Shown here piece after piece: positions 9,665-20,600 of a stretch of 64,000 bases of DNA. The stretch lies in the NCBI GenBank assembly GCA_963816745.1, contig CAWFLQ010000013.1, positions 62,001 to 126,000 of the forward strand. Direction: 5' to 3'. This stretch comes from VAZQ01 sp963816745 (lineage in GTDB: Bacteria; Pseudomonadota; Alphaproteobacteria; Rhizobiales; Xanthobacteraceae). The position numbers and the translations under genes are program-made. The number at the start of each line of letters is the position of its first letter. The first letter of the stretch is position 1. The notes below the pieces were generated by a model. That model ran no database searches. It saw nothing but the letters and a program-made list of their open reading frames with translations, and was not told the origin of the DNA.

Positions 9665-10077
9665 GGCTCGATCTCATCCTGCGCGTCGGCACCAAGCTGA
9701 TCCTGCCGTTCATCCTGCTGTTCGCGCTCTACGTCCAGTTCCACGGCGATTTCGGACCGGGCGGCGGCTTCCAGGCCGGCGTCATCGCCGCCGGCATGGT
9801 GATCCTGCTTGCCATCACCTTCGGCCTCCGCGCCGCGCAGCGCATCGCCCCGCCGGGGCTGGTCGAGCGCATGATCCCGCTCGGCGTGCTGATCTATGCC
9901 GGCACCGGCGTCGCCGGGCTGCTGCTGGGCAGGAACTACCTCGACTATTCCGTGCTGGCTCACGATCCGGCGCATGGGCACGAGCTCGGCATCTTCCTGG
10001 TCGAGGTCGGCGTCCTCGTCACCGTGGCCGGCACCATGACCGGCCTGTTCTACGCCTTCGTCGAGCGGGGGCGCTGA
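9661..10077 (+). CDS. mrpB: Antiporter subunit MrpB/MbhF
   Basis: An intact 138-residue subunit with four predicted helices. Family markers are LPFILLFALYVQFHGDFGPG followed by GGFQAGVIAAGMVILLAI, and the C-terminal EVGVLVTVAGTMTGLFYAF. Start and stop both sit in ATGA overlaps with the flanking genes, so it is in the middle of one translational unit. It is the only subunit of this operon besides mrpF with an undamaged frame. Confidence 0.92.
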   Translation: MRLDLILRVGTKLILPFILLFALYVQFHGDFGPGGGFQAGVIAAGMVILLAITFGLRAAQRIAPPGLVERMIPLGVLIYAGTGVAGLLLGRNYLDYSVLAHDPAHGHELGIFLVEVGVLVTVAGTMTGLFYAFVERGR

Positions 10078-10444
10078 TGACGACGCTGACGGTCCTATCG
10101 TCGAGCACTACAACTACGTGGTCACCATCTTCCTGATGATGGCCGGCCTCTACATCGTCGTTGCCCGCGGCAACATGGTGAAGAAGCTGATCGGCCTGTC
10201 GATCTTCCAGACCTCCGTCTATCTGCTCTACATCGCGCCGGGAAAGATTATCGGCGGCACCGCGCCGATCATCGATCCGGCCTTCACCGTCTATTCCAAC
10301 CCGCTGCCGCACGTGCTGATCCTGACCGCCATCGTGGTCGGCGTTGCCACGCTGGCGCTCGGGCTCGCGCTGGTCGTGCGCATCAACGAGGCCTACGGCA
10401 CGATCGAGGAAGACGAGATCTTCGAAAGGGACCGCGGAGCATGA
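10077..10444 (+). CDS. mrpC: Antiporter subunit MrpC/MbhG (NuoK-like), frameshifted
   Basis: About 121 residues with three helices, homologous to NuoK of complex I. Family blocks are NYVVTIFLMMAGLYIVVARG, then KKLIGLSIFQTSVYLLYIA and LTAIVVGVATLALGLALVVR. A frame change near 10100 separates the ATG in the mrpB overlap from this core. The C-terminus has the usual acidic run (TIEEDEIF). Its stop overlaps the D1 start. The NuoK-type glutamate regions in the helices suggest participation in proton transfer. Confidence 0.88.
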
Positions 10445-11948
10445 CCGCGGTTATGGCCGCAGCTGCCGGTCCTGCAGGTGCGTCGTCCCCCTGGTGGCGG
10501 CGCTGCTCGCGGCGCTGCTGCGCGGCGGCCGCGCGGCCTTCGTCGCTCACGCTGGTCGTGAGCTGGATCATGCCGCTGATCGCCGGCGCCCTGCTCTGGC
10601 AGGTGCTGCAGTAGCGGGCCGATCTCCTACGCGATCGGCGGCTGGGAGCCGCCCTGGGGCATCGAGTATCGGATCGACGCAGCTCAACGCCTTCGTGCTG
10701 ATGCTGGTCTCCGTCGGTCGGCGCGGTCATCATGCCGTTCGCGCGCCGCTCGGTCGGCTTCGAGATCGCCGAGGACCGGCAGGCGTGGTTCTACTGCATG
10801 TATCTGCTGTGCCTGGCCGGGCTGCTCGGCATCGCGGTCACCGGCGATGCCTTCAACGCCTTCGTCTTCCTCGAGATCTCGTCGCTCGCGACCTACGTGC
10901 TGATCGCGCTCGGGCGCGACCGGCGCGCGCTGCTCGCCGCGTTCCAGTATCTGATCATGGGCACCATCGGCGCCACGTTCTACGTGATCGGCGTCGGGCT
11001 GCTCTACCTGCGTGACCGGCAGCCTCAACATGGTCGACATCGCCGCGCGGCTCGGCCCGGCCTCGGTCGACCATTCGCGCGCGATCGTGGCGGCGCTGGC
11101 GTTCGTGACCGTTGGCATCAGCCTGAAGCTCGCGCTATTCCCGCTGCCACGTCTGGCTGCCGAATGCCTATGCCTACGCGCCGTCGTGGGTGACCGCGTT
11201 CCTCTCGGCGACCGCCACCAAGGTCGCGATCTACCTGCTGATCCGCTATTTCTTCTCGATCTTCGGCGTCGCCATCGACATCCGCAGCCTGCCGATCACC
11301 GACATCGTGATCGCGCTCTCGATCGCCGCCATGCTCATCGCTTCGCTTTGTCGCGGTGTTCGAGACCGACTTGAAGCGGATGCTGGCCTATTCCTCGCTG
11401 GCGCAGATCGGCTACATCACGCTCGGCATCGGGCTTGCCAACCAGACCGGTCTGACCGGCGGCCTCGTCCACATCGTCAACCATGCAGTGATGAAGGCCG
11501 CGCTGTTCCTCGCGGTCGGCGCCATGCTCTATCGCGTCGGCACCGTGCAGCATCGGCGACCTCGCCGGCATCGGCCGCCGGATGCCGCTGACCGACGGCC
11601 GCATTCACGATCGCCGGCTTCGGCCTGGTCGGCACCCCGGGCACCGCCGGCTTCATCTCCAAATGGTATCTCGCCGTCGGCGCGCTCGAAAAGGGCTGGT
11701 GGCCTCTGGTCGCTGGTCATCGTCGCGAGCTCGCTGATCGCGCTGGTCTATGTCGGCCGCGTGCTCGAGGTCGCCTGGATGCGCGCGCCTGCGCCCGGGG
11801 TCGCAGGCGGCGGTCGATCCGCCGCCATCCATGCTGGTGCCGCTCGTCGTGCTGGCCGCCGCGACCATCTATTTCGGCATCGACACCGAATGGACGCGTG
11901 GGCATCGCCGCCTCGGCGGCCAAGGCTCTGCTCGGAGGGCTGCGATGA
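10441..11948 (+). CDS. mrpD: Antiporter subunit MrpD, first copy (NuoL/M/N-like), many frameshifts
   Basis: Proton-conducting antiporter subunit of roughly 495 residues. The helix 5 glutamate is in VFLEISSLATY and the helix 7 lysine in GISLKLALFPL, which continues in another frame as HVWLPNAYAYAPSW. Later come KRMLAYSSLAQIGYITLG and VNHAVMKAALFLAVGAMLYR. About ten single-base shifts are spread over 10460-11920 (for example 10690, 11011, 11149, 11346, 11548, 11712). All family segments are present in order, so the gene looks intact in nature. It ends inside the start of D2. Confidence 0.86.
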
Positions 11949-13437
11949 GCGCGCTCGCGCCCGAGCGGCTGCTGCTGCTGGCGCTGCTCGCGCCCTTCGT
12001 CGGCGCGCTGGTGATCCCGCTGTTTCACCGGCGGCCGAACCTGCGCGAGACCGCGACGCTCGCGGCCGCTGTCGTCATGTGTGCCGCCGTGCTCGGGCTG
12101 CTCGGACCGGTGCTTGCCGGCGGGCGGCCGCGGCTCGACGTGATCGACGTGCGCCCCGGCACTCGCGCTCGCCTTCGAGGTCGAGCCGCTCGGCATGCTG
12201 TTCGCGCTGGTCGCCTCCACGCTGTGGATCGTCAACTCGATCTATTCGATCGGCTACATGCGCGCCAACAAGGAGCCGCGGCAGACCAGCTTCTACGTCT
12301 GCTTCGCGCTGGCGCTCGGCAGCACCATCGGCATCGCCTTCGCCGGGAACCTGTTCACGCTGTTCCTGTTCTACGAGGCGCTGACGGTCGTCGACCTATC
12401 CGCTGGTGACGCACAAGGGCGATGCCGAGGCGATCCGAGCGGGCCGGATCTATCTGCTGATGCTGCTCGGCACCTCGCTGGTGCTGTTCCTGCCGGCGAT
12501 CATCGCCACCTGGGTGCTCGCCGGCACGCTCGATTTCACTCCCGGCGGCATCCTCGCCGGCAAGGCCGGAGCCCCGGTCCTCGCCGTGCTGCTGGCGCTC
12601 TACGTGTTCGGCATCGGCAAGGCGGCGGTCATGCCGCTGCATTTCTGGCTGCCGGCGGCCATGGTGGCGCCGACGCCGGTGAGCGCGTTGCTGCACGCGG
12701 TCGCGGTCGTGAAGGCCGGCGTGTTCGCGGTGCTCAAGATCGTGGTCTACATCTTCGGGTTCGACACTCTGGCGGGATCCGCCGCGGGCGATTGGCTCGT
12801 CTTCGTCGCCGGCGCGAGCCTGATCGGTGCGTCGCTGATTGCGCTGTCGTGCGACAACCTCAAGGCGCGCCTTGCCTATTCGACGGTCAGCCAGCTCGCC
12901 TACGTCGTTCTCGGCGCCTCGCTCGGGACCGCCACGGGCATCATCGGCAGCGGCCTGCAGATCGCCATTCATGCGGCGGCGAAGATCACGTTGTTCTTCT
13001 GCGCCGGCGCCATCTACACCGCCCATCATCTGACCGACGTCAGCCAGATGACCGGCATCGGGCGCAAGATGCCCATGACCATGCTGGCCTTTCTCATCGC
13101 CTCGCTCAGCATCGTCGGACTGCCGCCGCTGGGGGGGACATGGAGCAAGTGGATGCTGCTGATGGGCGCGCTCGACGCCGGCAGCTTCGTTGCCGTGGGC
13201 GTGCTGATGCTGAGCTCGCTGCTCAGCATCGGCTATCTGTTGCCGATCGTGGCGCGCGGCTTCTTTTTGCCGCCGCCGGGGCCCCCGGACGATGTCAAGG
13301 GCGGGGTCGAGGAGGCCCCGACCGCCTGCCTGATCGCGCTCGGCGCCACGGCGCTCATGTGCATCATCCTGTTCTTTCTGGCCGGGCGCATCGAGGCCTT
13401 GCTCGAAGGCATCGTTTCGCCGCGACCGAAGCCATGA
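11945..13437 (+). CDS. Antiporter subunit MrpD-like, second copy
   Basis: About 497 residues of the proton-conducting NuoL/M/N family. The order is an N-terminal pair of helices, PLGMLFALVASTLWIVNSIY, the helix 5 glutamate in FTLFLFYEALT, the helix 7 lysine in GIGKAAVMPLHFWLPAA, a second lysine region CDNLKARLAYSTVSQLAYV, and a histidine in QIAIHAAAKITLFFCAGA. Frame shifts fall near 12165 and 12397; the remaining 340 residues are intact. It is distinct from D1 and resembles the extra D-type subunits of Mbh/Mbx systems. The ATGA overlap with D1 argues that it belongs to the same complex. Confidence 0.86.
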
Positions 13438-13447
13438 GGTTCGACCG

Positions 13448-13707
13448 ATGACGCCGGATCCGAACGAGAAGCCATACTGGCTGGACGATCTCGCCGCAAC
13501 GTGGACCGGCTGGTCCACGGATTCTACGTGGTCTGCGCAGTGCTGCTGGCGATCGACGTGTTCGTGCCAAAGCACGGGCCCTATGCGATCGAGCACGTCT
13601 ACGGCTTCTACGGCGTGTTCGGCTTCGTCGCCTGCGTTGCGCTCGTGCTCATCGCCAAGCAGCTGCGCCGTGTCTTGATGCGGCCCGAGGACTACTATGA
13701 TCGCTGA
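13448..13707 (+). CDS. Small two-helix membrane protein between D-type subunits
   Basis: About 86 residues, not one of the canonical Mrp subunits. It has a charged start (MTPDPNEKPYWLDD), helix 1 FYVVCAVLLAIDVFV, a short loop with KHGPYAIEHVYG, helix 2 GVFGFVACVALVLIAK and the cytoplasmic end RRVLMRPEDYYDR. A frame change lies near 13492. It begins 10 bases after D2 and overlaps the start of D3 by 11 bases, so it is translated with them. A structural or regulatory subunit of the antiporter is my inference. I do not recognise a named family. Confidence 0.7.
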
Positions 13708-15395
13708 GCTCACCCCCGGGCTGATCCTGATCTGCGGCGGGGCGCTGGCGCCGCTCCTGCCGGGGCGGCTGCGTCCCTGGCTCATGGTGGTGCTGCCGGT
13801 CGTGGCCTTTGCCCATGTCCTGAGCCTGCCACACGGCGAATGGGGCCGCGTGCAGCTCATGGACCTCGCCCTGGTCACGCTGCGGGTCGACAAGCTCAGC
13901 CTGCTGTTCGCCTACGTCGTTCCTGCTCGCCGCGTTCCTCGGCGGCCTCTATGCGCTGCACGTGCGCGATGGCGTGCAGCAATCGGCCGCGCTGGTCTAT
14001 GCCGGCAGCGCGCTCGGCGCCGTCTTCGCGGGCGACCTCGTGACATTGTTCATCTTCTGGGAAGGCATCGCCGTCGCCTCGGTGTTCCTGATCTGGGCCG
14101 CCCGCAACGAAGCCGCCACGCGCGCCGGGATGCGCTACCTCGTGATCCAGGTCGGCTCCGGCCTGCTGCTGCTGGTCGGCATTCTCGTGCACTATCGGCA
14201 CACGCGTTCGCTCGCCTTCGGCTCGCTCGGCCTGGGCTCGGCCGGCGCGATGCTGATTCTGCTCGCATTCGGAATCAAGTGCGCGTTCCCGCTGCTGCAC
14301 AACTGGCTGCAGGACGCCTATCCGCAGTCCACTGTGACCGGCACGGTGCTGCTGTCGTCGTTCACCACCAAGGTCGCCGTCTACGCGCTCGCCCGCGGCT
14401 TTGCCGGCACGGAGATCCTCATTCCGATCGGGGCGACCATGACCGCGTTTCCGATCTTCTACGCGGTGATCGAGAACGACCTGCGGCGCGTGCTGGCCTA
14501 TAGCCTCAACAACCAGCTCGGCTTCATGGTGGTGGGCATCGGCCTCGGCACCGAGCTCGCCCTGAACGGCGCGGTGGCGCACGCCTTCGCCGACATCCTG
14601 TTCAAGGGCCTGCTGTTCATGGCCATGGGCGCGGTGCTGTTCCGCGTCGGCACCGCGAAGGGCTCCGAGCTCGGCGGGCTCTACAAGTCGATGCCGTGGA
14701 CCACCGGCTTCTGCATCGTCGGTGCGGCTTCGATCTCCGCCTTCCCGCTGTTCAGCGGCTTCGTGACCAAGTCGATGGTCATCGCCGCCGCCATGGAGCA
14801 GGGCTATTTCTGGACCTGGCTCGTGCTGTTGTTCGCGAGCGCGGGCGTGTTCCACCATGCCGGCATCAAGATTCCCTATTTCGCATTCTTCGCGCACGAC
14901 TTCGGCAAGCGTTGCGCCGAGGCGCCCAACCACATGCTGATCGCGATGGCGATCGCCGCAGCGCTGTGCGTCGCGATCGGAAGCCTGCCGACGCTGTTCT
15001 ATTCGCTCCTGCCGTTCAAGGCCGACTTCCATCCCTACAGCCTCGACCATGTCGTGGCGCAAGTGCAGCTGCTGTTCCTGTCGGCGCTGGCCTTTACGCT
15101 GCTGATGCGGACCGGCATCTATCCGCCGGAGCTGCGCTCGACCAACCTCGACTTCGACTGGTTCTACCGGCGGCTCGGGCCAGCGCTCGCCCACGCCGCC
15201 GGGCGCTGGGCGGGGCGGGCCTGGCAGGCCGCGGGCGCCGCGATCACGCGCGGCCTGCGGACCACGGTGGTGGCGATCGAGCGCCACTACGGGCCGGCAG
15301 GCGTGCTGGCGCGGCCGTTGCCGACCGGCAGCATGGCGTTCTGGGCCACGATCATGCTGGCGGCCTATCTGGTCCTTTCCTACCTGCGGCCTTGA
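13697..15395 (+). CDS. Antiporter subunit MrpD/NuoM-like, third copy
   Basis: About 566 residues, last gene of the operon. It has the helix 5 glutamate (FIFWEGIAVASVFLIW), the helix 7 lysine (FGIKCAFPLLHNWLQDAY), a lysine in TGTVLLSSFTTKVAVYALAR and a histidine in GAVAHAFADILFKGLLFM. The C-terminal 80 residues are longer than usual and end in a final helix (FWATIMLAAYLVLSYL). A single frame shift near 13920 interrupts the second helix. With D1 and D2 it gives the complex three potential proton channels, like the L/M/N set of complex I. Confidence 0.86.
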
Positions 15396-15625
15396 CGCCC
15401 GACGGCGCAATTGGTTGAGCGCATGGACGTGCCCGGTGCATCGGCGGAGCCGCTGACATTGCGCAGCCGCGCCCGCGCGAGCTGCCCGGTGCGTGACCGG
15501 CGGCCTCGAATGAGGCCTGTGTCCTGTCAAGGCGAGCGCGCGCCGTACCCATTCCGTGCTACGACCTGGGTGCTTAGACTTTCGGCGCAGATCGCCGTGA
15601 GTCGCGACCGACAGAGGAGGACGCC

Positions 15626-16172
15626 GTGAGCGAGACCCGCTTCATCAATCCCGACGCGCTGCAGAAGCCGCCCGGCTATACCCATGTGGTCGAGGCGACC
15701 GACGCCGGCCCGGCTCGTCTACATCGCCGGCCAGCTCGGGGTCGACCGCGACGGCAAGCTCAGCAGCGACTTCCGCCTGCAGGCGGTGCAGACCTTCGAG
15801 AACCTGAAGAACGCGCTGGCCGCGGTCGGGGCCAAGTTCGAGCACGTGGTGAAGTTCAACAACTACCTCATCGACGTGAAGTACCTGCCGATCTACCGCC
15901 AGGTGCGCGACAGCTATCTGCCCGACCGGAACCGGCCGGCGAGCACGACGATCGCGATTTCGGGGCTGGCGCGCGAGGGCGCGCTGCTGGAGATCGAGGC
16001 GGTCGCGGTCCTGCCGGCAGCGGCGCGGTCGCAGGCGCCCGCCAAAGCCGCGAGCAAGGGGCGCAAGGGTCCGAGCAAAAAGGCTGCCAAGGCCTCTACC
16101 AAAGCCGCGCGACGAAAAGAAGTGAGCAGCGCCAGCACCGGCAGCAGCACGACGCACGACCAGACCATGTAG
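15626..16172 (+). CDS. RidA-family protein with a Lys/Ala-rich tail, frameshifted
   Basis: Enamine/imine deaminase-like protein of the YjgF/YER057c family. The GTG start follows AGAGGAGGACGCC. The core runs from the start through YIAGQLGVDRDGKLSSDF, then LAAVGAKFEHVVKFNNYL, to the terminal block RPASTTIAISGLAREGALLE. A one-base shift lies near 15715. After residue 135 comes a low-complexity Ala/Lys tail (KKAAKASTKAARRK) unusual for RidA. The frame as written stops at 16172, but another shift would end it near 16118. The tail overlaps the 3' end of the convergent antiporter. Deamination of reactive enamines is the expected role. Confidence 0.8.
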
Positions 16173-17526
16173 CCGAAGAAGCTCGGCATCTTCACGCCGC
16201 GCTCGACGGCGATGGCATAGACCATGAAATTCGGCGCGTTGCCGATATAGGTCATGGCGCCCATGTAGACCGCGCCCATGGAGATCGCCGCGAGCGTCGA
16301 CGCGAGCGGCCCCATCAGCTCGCGCGCGTCGCCGCCGGCAAGCTCGAAGAACACCAGATAGGTCGGCGCGTTGTCGAGGAAGGCAGAGAGCACGCCGGTC
16401 AGCCAGAAATAGGCGACGTCGTGCGGACTGCCGTCGCGCGCGGTGACCGCGGCGAGGAGCCAGGCGAAGAGAGCCGTCCTTGCCGGCCTGCGAGCACGGC
16501 GAGCACCGGAATGATGCAGGTGAAGATGCCGGCGAACAGGATCGCCACTTCGGCGATCGGTTCCCAGGTGAAGCCGTTCGCCTCGCGGTGCTCGTTCGGC
16601 GTGAGCACGAGCGACAGCATCGCGATCAGCAGCAGCGCGCGCGTCGCGCACGATGTTCTGCAGCTCGAGCTTGGTGCCGTAGACGTCGAAGCTGATGCCC
16701 GGCTTGCCAGTGCGCCGAGGCAAGGATGGCGCCGATGATGGCGGCGATGAGCAGGAGATTGACTGTCGCCGCTGACGCCGAGGTTCATCGGCGGCCTGCT
16801 CTCGCCGACGGTCGTGACCAGGCGGTCCTTGCGGTAGATACCAGAGATCGAGCACGACGAAGACCGCGAGCACGAGGCCGGCGACGAACGCGGTTGGCAG
16901 CCAGAGATGCTGCGTCGGTCCAGAAGAAATCGACGCCGTGCAGGAAGCCGACGAACAGCGGCGGATCGCCGAGCGGCGACAGCGCGCCGCCGATATTGGC
17001 GACGAGAAAGATGAAGAACACCACGACATGGACGTTGTGGAGCCGCGCGGCGTTGGCGCGCAGCAGCGGGCGGATCAGGATCATGGCGGCGCCGGTCGTG
17101 CCGACGACGCTCGCGATCAGGGTGCCGAAGGCGAGGATCGCCGTGTTGACGAGCGGCGTGCCGCGCAGGTTGCCGGTCACCAGAATGCCGCCGGCGACCA
17201 CGTAGAGCGCGAACAGCAGCACGATGAAGCTCAGGTATTCCGCGAGCATCGCGTGCACGAAGGCGGCGAGTGCGACGGGCGGCGCCGTAGAGCGCGGCGA
17301 GCGGCGCGATGGTGAGCGTGCTCCAGACGAAGGCGAGCTTGCCGTAGTGGCGGTGCCAGAATCGCGGGAACAGCAGCGGCCCGGTCGCGATGGTGAGCAG
17401 GATGCCGACGAACGGCAGCGCCCACGGCCAGCGCAGCGAGGTGCCGTCGAGCGCGGCGGCGGCATGCGCCGCGTCGGGCGCGAGCACGGCGAGTGCCAAG
17501 ATCGAAACACGGAAAATATGCCGCAT
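16096..17526 (-). CDS. Sodium:proton antiporter of the NhaD/CitM-like family, frameshifted
   Basis: Inner-membrane transporter of about 475 residues. It starts with a signal-like segment (LALAVLAPDAAHAAAAL), which some family members have. It continues with LVTGNLRGTPLVNTAILAFG, VVFFIFLVANIGGALSPLGD and PPLFVGFLHGVDFF, typical of ArsB/NhaD-type carriers, and the late helices FLDNAPTYLVFFELAGG and GAVYMGAMTYIGNAPNFM. Frame shifts occur near 17280, 16915, 16840, 16715 and 16475. The 3' end is uncertain: one frame stops near 16096, another runs on into ridA antisense. The ion specificity is inferred from the family only. Confidence 0.78.
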
Positions 17527-17530
17527 CACC

Positions 17531-17640
17531 CGTCGTGCCCGCGCACGCGGGCATCCAGTGTCCACCGATGGTGTTTTGAGGCATGGCCCTGCCACAGGCA
17601 AGGCCGGCGTTACTGGATTATCCGCTGACGCGGATGACAG
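17531..17640. repeat. Interspersed palindromic repeat, family A, copy 2
   Basis: Sits between the antiporter and polA. The hairpin GCCCGCGCACGCGGGC is followed by ATCCAGTG. The middle shares GGCCCTGCCA with the copy at 2195. The right half reads TACTGGATTATCCGCTGACG and ends GATGACAGCGGA. The two copies agree best at their termini and differ in the middle, as expected for an old mobile palindrome. Confidence 0.75.
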
Positions 17641-17663
17641 CGGAGTCCGCTGGCCGCGCTCGC

Positions 17664-20600
17664 TCAATGCGCCTCTTCCCAGTTGTCCGCGGCGCGGGCC
17701 TCGACCGCGAGCGGCACGGATAGCGAGAGCGCCGGCATCGGCGCCTCCTCCATCACCTTCTTCACCACCGGCAGCGTCTTCTCGACCTCGTCGTCCGGCA
17801 CCTCGAACACCAGCTCGTCGTGCACCTGCAGCAGCATCTGCGCGTTGAGCTTCTTGCTTCGCCAGCGCCGCGTCCATGCGCACCATGGCGCGGCGGATGA
17901 TGTCGGCGGCGGTGCCCTGCAGCCGCGCGTTGATGGCGGCGCGCTCGTTGAAGGCGCGGATCGAGGCGTTGGAGTTGGCGATGTCGGGATAGTGGCACTT
18001 GCGGCCGAACAGGGTGAGCACGTAGCCGTTCTTCTTGGCGAACGCCTTGGTCTCTTCCATGTAGTCGCGGATGCCGGGGAAGCGCTCGAAGTATTTCTTG
18101 ATATAGGCGCCGGCTTCCTCGCGCGCGATGCCGAGCTGGTTGGCGAGCCCGAAGGCCGAGATGCCGTAGATGATGCCGAAATTGATCGCCTTGGCGCGCC
18201 GGCGCACTTCGCCCGGCATGCCTTTCACCGGCACGCCGAACATTTCCGAGGCGGTCATGGCGTGGATGTCGAGCCCGTCGCGGAAGGCGTTTCGCAGCGC
18301 CTCGATGTCGGCGATCTCGGCCAGGAGCCGCAGCTCGATCTGCGAATAGTCGGCGGAGACGAGCTTGTGGCCGTCGATCGCGATGAAGGCGCGCCTGATC
18401 TTGCGGCCTTCCTCGGTGCGGATCGGGATGTTCTGCAGGTTCGGCTCGGAGGAGGAGAGGCGGCCGGTCGGGGTCGCCGCGAGCGCGTAGCTCGTGTGCA
18501 CGCGATGGGTGTCGGGATTGACGTAGCCCGGCAGCGCGTCGGTGTAGGTCGATTTGAGCTTGGTGACCTGCCGCCAGTCGAGAATCTTTCGCGGCAGCGG
18601 GTGTCCCTGCTCGGCCAGCTCGTCCAGCACGCGCGCGCCGGTCGACCATTGGCCGGTCTTGGTCTTGGTGCCGCCGGGAAGCCGAAGCTTGCCGAACAGG
18701 ATGTCGCCGAGCTGCTTCGGGCTGCCGGGATTGAGCGGCTCGCCGGCGAGCTCCTGGATCTCGGCCTCGAGCGCGCCGGCGCGCTGGGCGAACTCGCCCG
18801 ACAGCCGCGACAGCACCTGCCGGTCGATCGAGATGCCGCGCCGCTCCATGCGCGCGAGCACCGGCACGAGCGGCCGCTCCAGCGTCTCGTAGACCGTCGT
18901 CGATGTGCTCGGCGGCCATCCGCGGCTTGAGCACCTGCCACAGCCGCAGCGTCAGGTCGGCGTCCTCGGCGGCGTATTCGGCGGCCTTGTCGATCGTCGA
19001 CGCAGTCGAAGGTGATGCGCGATTTGCCCGATCCGGTGATCGCGTCGAGATCGATCGTGGCGTGATCGAAGTAGCGATTGGCGAGCGGCTCGAGGCCATG
19101 GCCGGAGCGTCCGGCGTCGAGCACGTAGGACATCAGCATGGTGTCGTCGTAGGGCGCGAGCGCGATGCCGCGCAGGGCGAAAATCTGCAGGTCGAATTTC
19201 AGGTTCTGCCCGATCTTGAGCACGCCGGGATCTTCCAGCAGCGGCTTCATCGCCGCGAGCGCCGCGCGCTCCTCAATCTGATCCGGGCGCGATGTCGCCG
19301 GCGAACAGCCCGCCATTGCCGCCGTCGCCGCCTTTCCGGTGGGCGAGCGGCACGTAGCAGGCTTCGTTCGTCGCGAGCGCGAGCGAGAAGCCGCACAGCG
19401 CCGCCTGCATCGGGTCGATGCTGGTGGTCTCGGTCTCGATCGCGACGCGCCGAGCTCGCTCGCGCGCGCGATCCAGGCATTGAGCCGCTCGAGGCTGCGC
19501 ACGATCTCGTAGCGCGAGCGGTCGACCTTGGCGTTGCGCGCCGCTTCGACGCGCGCGGCCGCCAGCGCCTGCGGCGTGAGCTCGGGTTGCGCTGCCGGCG
19601 CGCCAGCTCTCGCCGCGCTCGGTCCGCCCTCAGGCGCCTTGCTCGGGGCACTCCTGCCTCGACCAGGCCCAGGCTGGCCTGGGCCGGTCCGCTACTCAGG
19701 TCGCCGGAAGCGGCAGCCCGCAGCCGGTCTGACATCGCCGGACGAGGGCGGTGCCGTGGACGGAGCGGCGCGTCCCACCTTGAGCTGGCCATCCGCCTCG
19801 ATCTGCGCGGCGTCGACCTGCCGCAGAACTCCGCCACCCGCCGCATCAGCGTGTTGAACTCCATCGCCTTGAGGAAGGCGATCAGGTGCTTGTAGTCCGG
19901 CTCGTGCACCGCGAGGTCGGCGAGCGGCACGTCGAGCTTCACCTGGTCGTCGAGCGTGACGAGCTTCTTCGACAGCCGCGCCTGCTCGGCATTGTCGATC
20001 AGGGACTGGCGGCGCTTTTCCTGCTTGATCTCGCCGGCGCGCGCCAGCAGCGTCTCGAGGTCGCCGTATTCGCCGATGAGCTGCGCCGCGGTCTTGACGC
20101 CGATGCCCGGCACGCCCGGCACGTTGTCGGTCGAATCGCCGATCAGCGCCTGCACCTCGATGACCTTCTCCGGCGGCACGCCGAATTTCTCGATCACCTC
20201 GGGGATGCCGATCCGGCGGTCCTTCATGGTGTCGTACATGACGACGCAGTCGGTCACGAGCTGCATCAAGTCCTTGTCGGACGCCACGATGGTCGCGATC
20301 GCGCCCGCGTCGCAGGCCTGGCGCACGTAGGTGGCGATCAGGTCGTCGGCCTCGAAGCCCGCCTGCTCCAGGCAAGGCAGGTCGAAGGCGCGGACCGCCT
20401 CGCGGATGAGCGGGAACTGCGGGCGCAGATCGTCGGGCGGGTCCGGCCGGTGCGCCTTGTAGTCGGCATACATCTCGGTGCGGAACGTCTTCTCCGACTT
20501 GTCGAAGACGACGGCGAGATGCGTCGGCTGCTCCTCCGGCTTCATGTCGCGCATCAGCTTCCACAGCATGTTGCAGAAGCCGAGCACGGCGTTGACCTGC

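Noticed and set aside
10441..13437. D1 and D2 considered as two fragments of one MrpA.
   Set aside because: Each has its own full set of NuoL/M/N-type helices with separate glutamate and lysine sites, and D2 starts with its own ATG in the D1 stop overlap.
12355..15530. Very long minus-strand open frames (over 500 codons) opposite the antiporter genes.
   Set aside because: They are rich in His, Arg, Gln and Asp with no family motifs, as expected for antisense shadows of GC-rich membrane genes.
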